Below the pieces are notes generated by a model that made no database searches, was not told the DNA's origin, and saw only the letters and a list, made by a program, of their open reading frames with translations. Source: Antedon mediterranea (lineage: Eukaryota > Echinodermata > Crinoidea > Comatulida > Antedonidae). Taken from it: a stretch of DNA of 64,000 bases. Shown here one piece after another: positions 29,201 to 34,724 of this stretch. The position numbers and the translations under genes are program-made. The stretch lies in assembly GCF_964355755.1 (NCBI RefSeq), contig NC_092679.1, forward strand, positions 1,800,001-1,864,000, in the 5' to 3' direction. Each line of letters opens with the position of its first letter. Position 1 is the stretch's first letter.

Positions 29201-29280
29201 TAGAAGGTGCCGATCTGCTGCTCAACTTAGCAGGAGTGACCCGTACGATCACTCCACCAAATCAAATCACAGCGAGATGA
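7716..29280 (+). CDS. foxn2/3: Forkhead transcription factor FoxN2/3 (checkpoint suppressor family), 7 coding exons
   Basis: Joined coding exons are 7716-8294, 16629-16777, 18748-18800, 23157-23231, 27226-27294, 28425-28596 and 28866-29280. They give 503 aa with every junction GT-AG and in frame. The protein is a nuclear DNA-binding regulator. The forkhead domain starts at residue 126 (KPPFSF), contains the recognition-helix segment [15 protein letters not shown] in exon 1, and continues in exon 2 with [13 protein letters not shown]. The N-terminus starts MKMPPSRK and has an acidic stretch near residues 80-95, as in vertebrate FOXN3. The C-terminal exon has an acidic Ser-rich region, the conserved LGDSGYG motif (439-445), a KKR basic patch (459-461) and a closing LLLNLAGV motif (483-490), all seen in FOXN2/FOXN3. 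The sequence is intermediate between the two vertebrate paralogues, as expected for a single pre-duplication gene. The start is the first ATG after the acceptor at 7705 and aligns with the family start. The vertebrate family members are transcriptional repressors; repression here is inferred. Confidence 0.93.
8669..8768. mobile_element. TAA-flanked MITE (family A), truncated copy 3
   Basis: The left end is intact (AGCTCTGTCTACACTATC). One interior unit reads in the CTACCATATTTGGGC orientation. The right end decays after GTCAAAAG, so the copy is truncated or diverged. Confidence 0.7.
8906..8939. promoter_or_regulatory. Pair of X-box-like (RFX) motifs
   Basis: GTTTCCATGGTTAT (8906-8919) and GTTGCCATGGTAAT (8926-8939) lie 20 bp apart in intron 1. 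A single further copy, GTTGCCATGGTAAT, lies at 9473-9486. Both resemble RFX sites; function is inferred. Confidence 0.4.
9692..11012. mobile_element. Non-autonomous pogo-like (Tc1/mariner superfamily) element, 1.3 kb
   Basis: The ends are perfect inverted repeats of at least 22 bp beginning CAGTCAACTCTCCCAATACC. They are flanked by TA at 9690-9691 and 11013-11014, the target duplication of Tc1/mariner-type elements; a CAGT start is typical of the pogo/Tigger branch. Inside both ends the motif GTCCGGTTT recurs, so the terminal region is longer and repetitive. No transposase frame remains. It inserted into a TA run at the edge of the tRNA-like duplication that follows. Confidence 0.8.
11282..11353 (+). 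tRNA. tRNA-like gene, anticodon AUC (Asp codon), copy 1
   Basis: A full cloverleaf can be drawn by hand: a 7-bp acceptor stem (GCCCCAG with TTGGGGC), a D arm GTCT/GGGC around AATGGTTA, an anticodon arm CTGC/GCAG with loop ATATCAA, and a T arm CCGAG/CTCGG around TTCGAGT. The A box (TGGTCTAATGG) and B box (AGTTCGAGTC) match RNA polymerase III promoters, and TTTTT follows at 11356-11360. With U33 in place the anticodon reads AUC. Eukaryotic Asp tRNAs use GUC, so this may be a tRNA pseudogene or a SINE-related sequence and not a working tRNA. Confidence 0.6.
11649..11720 (+). tRNA. tRNA-like gene, anticodon AUC, copy 2 (A1-C72 mismatch)
   Basis: This is the counterpart of the upstream copy, 367 bp away. 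The D stem is GTCT/GGAC and the anticodon loop is again ATATCAA. The first base is A instead of G, which breaks the outermost acceptor pair. A TTTTT terminator follows. It is probably less functional than copy 1. Confidence 0.5.
12108..12144. promoter_or_regulatory. Pair of X-box-like (RFX) motifs
   Basis: ATTGCCATGGAAAC (12108-12121) and AATACCATGGCAAC (12131-12144) lie 23 bp apart in FoxN2/3 intron 1. The function is inferred from similarity to RFX sites. Confidence 0.38.
12727..13050. mobile_element. Inverted-repeat MITE, 324 bp
   Basis: The ends are perfect 33-bp inverted repeats starting TCAAAGAACTTATAACAC, flanked on both sides by TAAAA, a possible 5-bp target duplication. The interior is relatively GC-rich and non-coding. 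The superfamily is not assigned. Confidence 0.75.
13081..13794. mobile_element. Harbinger-like degraded DNA transposon, about 0.7 kb
   Basis: The left end starts AAGGGCCTGTTCGC. The right end is a diverged inverse, ending CGAACACGACCTT. The similarity extends inward over about 35 bases. A GGGCCTGTTCG start resembles PIF/Harbinger or ISL2EU ends. Internal open frames on both strands (for example 13349-13564, minus) have no recognisable domain. The target duplication is not clean. Confidence 0.5.
14700..14850. repeat. Diverged dispersed repeat with a terminal-repeat-like motif
   Basis: The string around TTTAAGAGGTCACCTTAG and GTGTCCCCTTTAATAA recurs in diverged form at about 24035-24215, 52185-52260 and 55195-55300 (for example CCTTTAATAGAGGTGTCCCC). 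This looks like old ends of one transposon family. Boundaries cannot be set. Confidence 0.4.
15932..15973. promoter_or_regulatory. Pair of X-box-like (RFX) motifs
   Basis: GTTGCCATAGCGAT (15932-15945) and GTTGTCACGGTGAT (15960-15973) lie 28 bp apart near the 3' end of FoxN2/3 intron 1. They overlap a 78-codon open frame (15794-16030) that I do not consider a gene. Confidence 0.35.
16629..16777 (+). CDS. foxn2/3: FoxN2/3 coding exon 2 (forkhead wing)
   Basis: It follows acceptor TTTCAG and ends at TCTAG|GTAAGT in phase 2. It encodes [20 protein letters not shown], the conserved wing of the FoxN2/3 forkhead, then a Tyr/His/Pro-rich stretch ([18 protein letters not shown]). Confidence 0.93.
17329..17398. 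promoter_or_regulatory. Pair of X-box-like (RFX) motifs
   Basis: GTTGCCATGGTAAA (17329-17342) and GTTGCCATGGTTAT (17385-17398) lie 56 bp apart. GTTTCCATGGCGAA lies upstream at 17263-17276. Similar to RFX sites; function inferred. Confidence 0.38.
17455..17905 (+). mobile_element. LINE retrotransposon 3' fragment
   Basis: An open frame (17458-17733) ends with a pattern typical of the C-terminus of LINE reverse-transcriptase proteins: [19 protein letters not shown] followed by [12 protein letters not shown] short 3' UTR and an A/T-rich tail (AATAAAATAAATAATTATT) follow the stop. The 5' part is missing. It is a dead 5'-truncated copy. Confidence 0.6.
18748..18800 (+). CDS. foxn2/3: FoxN2/3 coding exon 3
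   Basis: This small 53-nt exon follows acceptor CTTGTAG and precedes donor GTAAGT. It runs from phase 2 to phase 1 and encodes [18 protein letters not shown]. It has little conservation; it is supported by splice sites and frame continuity. Confidence 0.8.
19161..19491. repeat. 82-bp tandem repeat, 4 copies
   Basis: Four copies with an exact 82-bp period start at about 19171, 19253, 19335 and 19417. Each contains CAGCAGTGGTTAAGCTTTG and ends near AGAGGCC(A/G)CGGG. Divergence is a few bases per copy, so the array is fairly young. Confidence 0.9.
20661..21207. mobile_element. TTAA-flanked MITE (family B)
   Basis: The ends are inverted repeats AGATGTATTGTCCCTTT, each flanked by TTAA (20657-20660 and 21208-21211). 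A TTAA duplication is the mark of piggyBac-type insertion. The 547-bp interior has A and T runs and no transposase. Confidence 0.72.
21405..21510 (+). mobile_element. LINE 3' tail
   Basis: The sequence ends in AATAAAGTTATCTTATCTTAT, a short TTATC repeat typical of the 3' end of CR1/L2-like LINEs. Only about 100 bp of 3' sequence is recognisable. Confidence 0.45.
21574..21732. mobile_element. TAA-flanked MITE (family A), copy 4
   Basis: Both ends are well preserved and flanked by TAA. The interior has about two 21-bp units in the CACTACCAAATTTGG orientation and a WTATGGACATGATG segment. Confidence 0.8.
23157..23231 (+). CDS. foxn2/3: FoxN2/3 coding exon 4
   Basis: This 75-nt exon keeps phase 1 at both ends. 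It follows CTATAG and precedes GTACAG. It encodes [20 protein letters not shown] then HGIDP, leading into the conserved EVEVDAA motif of the next exon. Confidence 0.85.
23232..27225 (+). other. foxn2/3: FoxN2/3 intron 4 (4.0 kb)
   Basis: It contains a 143-bp tandem repeat (25188-25612), a single X-box-like motif ATTACCATGGCAAC at 24800-24813, and a diverged repeat near 24035-24215. The block at 26140-26400 has higher sequence complexity than its surroundings. No coding exon was recognised. Confidence 0.75.
25188..25612. repeat. 143-bp tandem repeat, 3 copies
   Basis: Each unit contains CCAAAACATCATTTTCAAGC, then GCCCAGATATTT, then GCGAGCTGCATCAATAATGA. The first two copies are almost identical with a 143-bp period. 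The third is diverged and has a short C-rich expansion near 25556. Confidence 0.85.
27226..27294 (+). CDS. foxn2/3: FoxN2/3 coding exon 5
   Basis: It follows TTTCAG, ends at CAAC|GTTAGT and keeps phase 1. It encodes [20 protein letters not shown], which aligns with the DPDIDAASAMMLLNTPPE motif of vertebrate FOXN3. Confidence 0.92.
27489..27643. mobile_element. TAA-flanked MITE (family A), copy 5
   Basis: The left end carries a small deletion (AGATCTGTCTACAC then directly TTATGTGAC). The interior has about two units in the CACTACCATATTTAAAC orientation. The right end reads GATAGTGTAGACAGAG. Confidence 0.75.
27943..28068. mobile_element. TAA-flanked MITE (family A), copy 6
   Basis: The left terminal repeat is replaced by an A-rich stretch. 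Two interior units in the ATATGGTAGTGATATG orientation are kept, and the right end reads TTTGATAGTGTGGACAGAG. Confidence 0.7.
28425..28596 (+). CDS. foxn2/3: FoxN2/3 coding exon 6
   Basis: It runs from phase 1 to phase 2, follows TTAACAG and ends at AGGAG|GTAGGT. It encodes a Ser/Pro-containing linker from [19 protein letters not shown] to [12 protein letters not shown]. Confidence 0.88.
28866..29280 (+). CDS. foxn2/3: FoxN2/3 coding exon 7 (C-terminal)
   Basis: It follows TTTTTTAG and ends with TGA at 29278-29280. It encodes residues 366-503, with AEDHTYS, an acidic Ser/Glu stretch, LGDSGYG, a PIKKR basic patch and the closing LLLNLAGV. The same order is seen in vertebrate FOXN3. Confidence 0.94.
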
Positions 29281-30300
29281 TTTGAGAAAATCTAACAAAC
29301 ATGTAGATAAAAAGTCAGGGTGATCCTTTTCCAAAACTGGTGCCACTAAGAAGAAAGATGTTTGATTCAGCTGATCAGAAAGGGATGAGTTTATCCTCGC
29401 ATCAGAAATGTGCTATACTACATTAAGAAAACTGTTTGAAGAAGTTTATTGCCTAATAAGTGAAAGGTTACTGGTATTATGTAACCGATTAACATTTTCC
29501 ATTTTTAGTGTCTGATGGATGGAAACTATTGATGTACATGAGATTGTGTATATTGGAATGAAAAATGCATCAACTATTTAATTATCTTCCAACGGCCTAC
29601 TTGGCTGTGATGATTGTTTTTTGCTAAAACACTCATCAACGCATTGTTTTGGACATGTTTGTCGTGTTAGAACAAAGCTAATTTCGTCAAGTTTACAAAG
29701 CACTCGTTGCGTTATTTGAATTAAACTAGAAAATACTAATGTGTTCGGAGTTCAGTGCCAAACCCTTTAGTATCGAATTAAGAATGTCCGTAAGATTCAC
29801 ACGGATTTAATAAGTCCGCTAGTATTGTATCGAGTGTTTCGTACAATTAACACAGCTGTGATAACTTAACTAGTATTGTAGAATGTCTGTAAGATTCACA
29901 TGGCTATGATGGGTCCGCTAGAGTGTCGTAAAATGACATGGCTGCGACTCCTAGTATCGTAGAATGTCGTAAGACTCGCAAAGCTGTGATGTTCCCTGGA
30001 ATATTTCCAACGCAACTCCCATAAACTGTGCTTCCAAATAATGTATGATTTTTTTATACATTTATATATTTAATGGCGCACGAGGCAAACTTGCATGAGT
30101 TTGCGATTATTGTGTTGTCATGTATATAAATATATATTTTTATGTTAATATATAGTTTAGTTTTTATGTTCGTTGGGTAAAAGATTAGTAGGAAAATAGT
30201 ACCTCTCCATAATATATATTTTAATATTTGTACGGAACTTCCGTTTTTCCAGTTTACACATCATGTCTAACCTAATAAACCATGAACAAACAATTTTACT
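29281..30300 (+). other. foxn2/3: FoxN2/3 3' UTR (probable extent)
   Basis: The region after the stop is less AT-rich than the DNA beyond about 30.4 kb. It contains a degenerate tandem repeat (29769-29990), a Pumilio-type motif TGTATATA at 30121-30128 and a candidate polyadenylation signal AATAAA at 30274-30279. The true end cannot be fixed from sequence. Confidence 0.5.
29769..29990 (+). repeat. Degenerate tandem repeat in the FoxN2/3 3' UTR
   Basis: About four diverged copies of a unit containing GTATCGTAGAATGTC, GTAAGATTCACA and GGCTATGATGGGTCCGCTAG lie within the presumed 3' UTR. Copies differ by indels and substitutions. Confidence 0.65.
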
Positions 30301-32757
30301 AAGTCTCTTTTTTAATGAATGTGTATGATGTATACAATGTGTATACAACTCCAGGGTGTTTCACAATTTTAATTCGATTCAATTCGTAAGTAGTTTAATT
30401 TTTGCTGGGTTTTTCTCAATTATTTGGTGCTTAATGGGGAATGCTGCTTGGGGAATGCTGCTAAAGATATATGGGATGTTATGCAACTACGTCACAGAGT
30501 AGAACAAAACAAAAAGAATATTTTGTTTGGAATTTCTAATTATATGATTCCTTCTTCACTCGGTATGTTTAATATTTTGAATTCTAATTTTAGATTGATA
30601 GTAAAATTGTGCAAAATGTACTGCATCAAACAACTCAAGATTCATTTACATATTTTAATTTATTACTGAAATGTATTATTCATTATTTTTACTGAATTCT
30701 AAAAAATTAAAGTGCTGGTTTTTTCCTCTATTTTTTAAATATTTTTAATATCCGGCATAAATATTCTGCCAGTAAATATTCTGCCAGTAAATATTATTCT
30801 CGAAACAATTTAATATTACGAATTATTTTAATGCTTATGTATTTTTTAAAAAATTATAAATTATTTCGTATTTTAAATATATTTTACAACTTCTTCCATT
30901 GTATATAAATTTAGCAACAAGAAACGATGATTTCTTTCATTGTGTATAGGATTAAGAAAAAATGGGTTTTTTTTGGAATTTTAATATGTATCATCCAATT
31001 ATGGGAAAATTATATTTACTGTATTATTAAGAAAGCAAAAAAGTCTTTACAATAAGTGAAGATTTATAATTTAAAAACTAATAATTGCGTAATAAAGTCT
31101 CCGAGGTGCTTGAAAGGAAGAACGTTAGCCAGCATCGTCCAAAGAAAAAAGGTGAAAATTCTTGGTATTTAGTTACCATAATAATATGTAATGGGTATAA
31201 CATATTTAAAGGTATGCCTCTAAAATAGACGTATATTATTCAATTTGTGAATTAATATTTTTTTCTGCCATATAATCCTTTATTATAAGGTAGTTTTTAT
31301 TGCAATAAAAGTTAATGATGATATGGTCACCAAAAAATGAACAGAGATATAAATGATTACAGAGCTCTTGGGTAGAATACCATTCTAACTCTTTGTAATT
31401 AATTCTGTAACTTTCGTTAAGTATATAGTTTTTCCCATTTAATTCTACATTTAGTTTAGAATAATCATAACATTAATTATAGTTAATATACAGAAGTCTA
31501 ATGTTTAGTTATAAGACATATGGCAGTACTTTACTATCTGCCCAAGTATTAAGTATTTAATTACTATATTATTAATAATTATTTTAAATATGATATGGCG
31601 TTAATATATACTAGCCATATCATGAACAAAAACAGTAATACGTTTAATTAATTTTAACAAAAATCCAATGTTATTTAACTCAATATTTTAAGGTTTTACA
31701 ATTTTAGTAAAATGCAATGTGTGGAAGGACGTTTAACCTATTGGGGTAATTACAAACAAAAGTAATTATTATAGTTTAATTCTTGCAATAAAATTTATAT
31801 TTTCTCATTTTTTAAATTGTTATTAATCAAGAGAATGTTTTGAACAAATGTTTTGTGCTGGTGTTTTACTAATTTTTAACTCTGATCAAATTTCATTGAA
31901 ATGTGTTTTCAAACAAAAACACTTTTTATTCAGTCACCGTATTAAAATATTAAGTTTTTGAAAATTAAATCAATAACAAATTAATAATCATTTAATTATG
32001 TCGACGATACAGTTTTATTAATTACTAATGCACAGAATGTTTTGGTTTTTAGAAATTGGCGTTCTGAAAATACTCTGATTTCTTGTTTAAACTTCTTGAT
32101 TTACAAATGTTCTAGTGAATGTTTCAAGAGGAATGATTACTTTTTATATACAAAGGGAAAATAATTGTATGTTATGTAACATAGCTCATTAATAAGACAA
32201 ACGTAGTCAAGATTGTAAACAAAAGGGGAATAGATACAGTAAGTAGAATAGGGCAAAAAGAACAACACCAAACGCTGTAATATGCATACAAAAATGGAAC
32301 AAATAAACTCAAAATTTCATTTTTGTGTTTAGTGAATGGTTTTGTGTTTATTGCAAATATTTGTCAATCGATTACATTAAACAATTTTAGATACGGTATT
32401 TGCTCTTTCAGGGATCAAAAGCGTTAAATTATCATCGAGCTATTTATGTGGAAAATAATTTAAATACTGATTAAGGTGTGTAGGCCATAATACCATATAT
32501 GCCAACAATCTATCGAGTATCGTCAACTAAATTTGGACACAAAACTTTGGTTTAAAATCTCACCCCACAATGTTTGTATCCTCTGAGATTACATTTGAAT
32601 AATATCCAGTATATCTTCATAAGTTCACCCCAAATATAACATAATGTTTGAGGGTTCATACCCAATATGACAATGAAAGCATGATTTTAATAATTGTTTT
32701 ATAGATTTTTATTTTAAAAATTGTCTGTATACACATCACACTGTTACACACAGCTTT
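30301..32757. other. Intergenic region between the convergent FoxN2/3 and TMEM223 genes
   Basis: This stretch is strongly AT-rich. I see no exon, RNA gene or bounded transposon. A short frame at 30424-30669 has no family resemblance. The TMEM223 polyadenylation signal lies at its right edge. Confidence 0.6.
32708..32713 (-). terminator. TMEM223: TMEM223 polyadenylation signal
   Basis: TTTATT on the plus strand (AATAAA on the minus strand) lies about 45 bp downstream of the TMEM223 stop codon. The position suits a compact 3' UTR. Confidence 0.5.
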
Positions 32758-33053
32758 CTAGAAATACCTTGTTACTGTTACAACATTATCAAATAATCTA
32801 CCATAATAGAAATTTCCATCGGTCGCATCCAGTGAATAAAACAGCTTGTGATTTTTTACTTTAATTGGCAGCGTTGATTTTCCAGCATGCCGCGTATAAT
32901 TGCAGGACACTTCCGTAATTGGCACGGTGAAGGTGTAACCCTGTGCGAAAATACCGTACGTTTCAAAGGTAAGATGCTGTCCACCTTGGCGTAAGACAAG
33001 AGCACTGATGTTCTTCCGGGAATACAGAAAAGAAAGTACGAAAATTGTTCCAC
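32758..33053 (-). CDS. TMEM223: TMEM223 coding exon 2
   Basis: It follows TTTTCAG and encodes GTIFVLSFLYSRKNISALVL through NVVTVTRYF and a TAG stop. Frame and family alignment fix the phase. Confidence 0.9.
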
Positions 33054-33907
33054 CTGAAAATAAGCAAAGACAGTAGTATGTGAAAGCATTGTTGTTACAG
33101 TACTACCAAATATGGTAGTGATATGACATCATGTCCATATATGGGCACATAACATTTTTGTGTTTGTTTGATCATTGTAGAATAGGCTTTATAATACTGT
33201 ATATAGTTGACTATATTATAGTCAACTCTGCCAATTGGGCTGACCAAATATAATATAATGGTAAAAATAAATTTGAAAAAAGAAAAAGTCTGGTATTTAG
33301 AGAGTTTCTGGTTTTTAGAGTCTAGTATTGGTTGAGTTGACTGTAACACCATTGTTCTGGAATCAAAACTTGATATAAATGAATGACTTCTTTATAACAA
33401 TTTTATGTACGAACCTGCTGCCATTGACAAGGCAGTGATCCCATATCTCCATCTCGAAGCAGACATGTTCAGCTTGATCCCTTCCCACGTCGTCCATTTT
33501 CGTAACTCTTTTGGAGTGCCATCTGGACCGTACTTTATTTGCTGTTTTATGTACGAGTCTTTCATAGAAGTGAAAGCCACATGTGTCAAGTAACCCCAGA
33601 ACACCAATTGACTAACAGCAAATAAACTAACAAACTGGAACAGTCTTTTTTGATTACCACGGTAAAGTAAAACAGGCTTTGTAATTTCAGCTCCTAAGAC
33701 TGTACTACTACTAGTACTACAGTTTCTAAATAAAAGTACTCTATTCATTATTGGCACAGCAGATCTAGTCTTACAGGCTTGATAGTATGCAAATGTCCAT
33801 CTCGAATATTGTGGTGTCACTTTTGTAATCAGTTTGCAACTGTGCAGTTGAAACGTGGGGAGGGTCTGCAATAATTTCTGGGTGCATATTTTTTGGAAAA
33901 GCTGCAT
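32758..33907 (-). CDS. TMEM223: Transmembrane protein 223 (mitochondrial), 2 coding exons
   Basis: The joined exons (33907-33415 and 33053-32758, minus strand) give 262 aa. TMEM223 is an inner mitochondrial membrane protein linked in human cells to cytochrome c oxidase subunit 1 biogenesis. The sequence shows a basic, acid-poor N-terminus of about 75 residues that fits a targeting presequence, then VLLYRGNQKRLFQFVSLF with a first membrane segment (about 90-112, containing SQLVFWGYL). The motif SRWRYGI leads into a second membrane segment (about 154-176). The C-terminal matrix-type domain includes LRQGGQHLTFETYG, VPITEVSC, LPIKVK and RLFDNVV, matching human TMEM223. It is longer than the human protein (about 200 aa), mostly at the N-terminus. 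The first ATG after an upstream non-ATG stretch is chosen. It faces away from PPP1R21 and converges with FoxN2/3. Confidence 0.9.
33101..33158. mobile_element. Family A MITE fragment, copy 7
   Basis: Only the interior of family A is left: one ATATGGTAGTGATATG unit and CATGTCCATATATGGGC. Both ends are lost. It lies in the single TMEM223 intron. Confidence 0.6.
33219..33342. mobile_element. Short pogo-like element related to the 9.7-kb element
   Basis: The ends AGTCAACTCTGCCAAT and ATTGGTTGAGTTGACTG are diverged forms of the inverted repeat at 9692-11012, and TA follows on the right. The left end forms a local palindrome with GTTGACTATA at 33206-33215, as if two element ends once abutted. It lies in the TMEM223 intron. 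Confidence 0.55.
33415..33907 (-). CDS. TMEM223: TMEM223 coding exon 1
   Basis: It starts with ATG at 33907-33905 (MQLFQKICTQ) and ends at GCAGCAG|GTTCGT in phase 1, within the second membrane segment. It holds the presequence and the first membrane segment. Confidence 0.88.
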
Positions 33908-34673
33908 GATGATGGGTAACAATTTTCGTTTTGTTCATTTATTATTATTTGCAGATGAGTGAGAGATCTGCTACAATTGGTCTTCACATAGGTAACATAC
34001 AAATACAATAGAGTACATCTTTGTAACCTGAAAAATAGAATTAATAAATAATATGAATATTAATGATTGTAATTGTAGGTATGTATGGAAAAATAAAGTA
34101 AAAAATTTGTTTACAACTATGCACACCTATCCTACTACTGTTTCAGAAAACCATATAATAGATTGTCTATGTAGCCTGGTTTAAAATATGCATTACTTAG
34201 AGCAACCGTGTAGAATATAGGTAGGCCTAGGTTGTGAGGCCTAGACCATGTATAGTGTATATTGTGTGGGGGCGATGATGGGAAGAAAAGGGACTGACTG
34301 ACTGACTGTTTAATACTCTAGCCTAGTCTAGGCCTAGCCACTTTTAAATATTGATAACATTAAAAAAAACAGACTGTGTCTTGTGAAAATTATATAAAAA
34401 TTGATATTTCATTATTTAATACAAGTTAACAAACCACAAATTATTAATTTAGGCCTAAATATATCTGCTTTTTAAAAACAAAAATACTCGCGATCGTCGT
34501 TTGGCGGGCGCGGCCATGTGTGTCTGACCTATTTTGTAACGGGTCAGTGAACATAACCTTTGTTCCTCTCTCCCCTTTTTTTGAGCTGGCGAGACATGTT
34601 ATGATTTCATATTAGCGGCGGAAGAAACGCCCTAATTTCACGTGAAAAGGACACTTTTTTAAATTGTAACATC
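33908..34673. promoter_or_regulatory. Divergent promoter region of TMEM223 and PPP1R21
   Basis: The two start codons are 766 bp apart on opposite strands. The segment 34485-34650 is the most GC-rich part, with TGGCGGGCGCGGCCATGTG (YY1-like) and GCGGCGGAAG (ETS/GABP-like), as in housekeeping bidirectional promoters. No TATA box is placed convincingly. AGGCCTA motifs are dense here and in PPP1R21 intron 1. Use as a shared promoter is inferred from the layout. Confidence 0.55.
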
Positions 34674-34724
34674 ATGTCTGATATACAAACAAAATATCAA
34701 AAATTAGCTCAAGAGTTTGCAAAG
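34674..34724 (+). CDS. PPP1R21: PPP1R21 exon 1
   Basis: It encodes MSDIQTKYQKLAQEFAK and ends at AAAG|GTAAAT in phase 0. The start aligns with the human start (KYQKLAQE). Confidence 0.92.

Noticed and set aside
28405-29252. Minus-strand open frames opposite FoxN2/3 exons 6 and 7
   Set aside because: They are shadows of the plus-strand coding exons, which have family support and splice signals.
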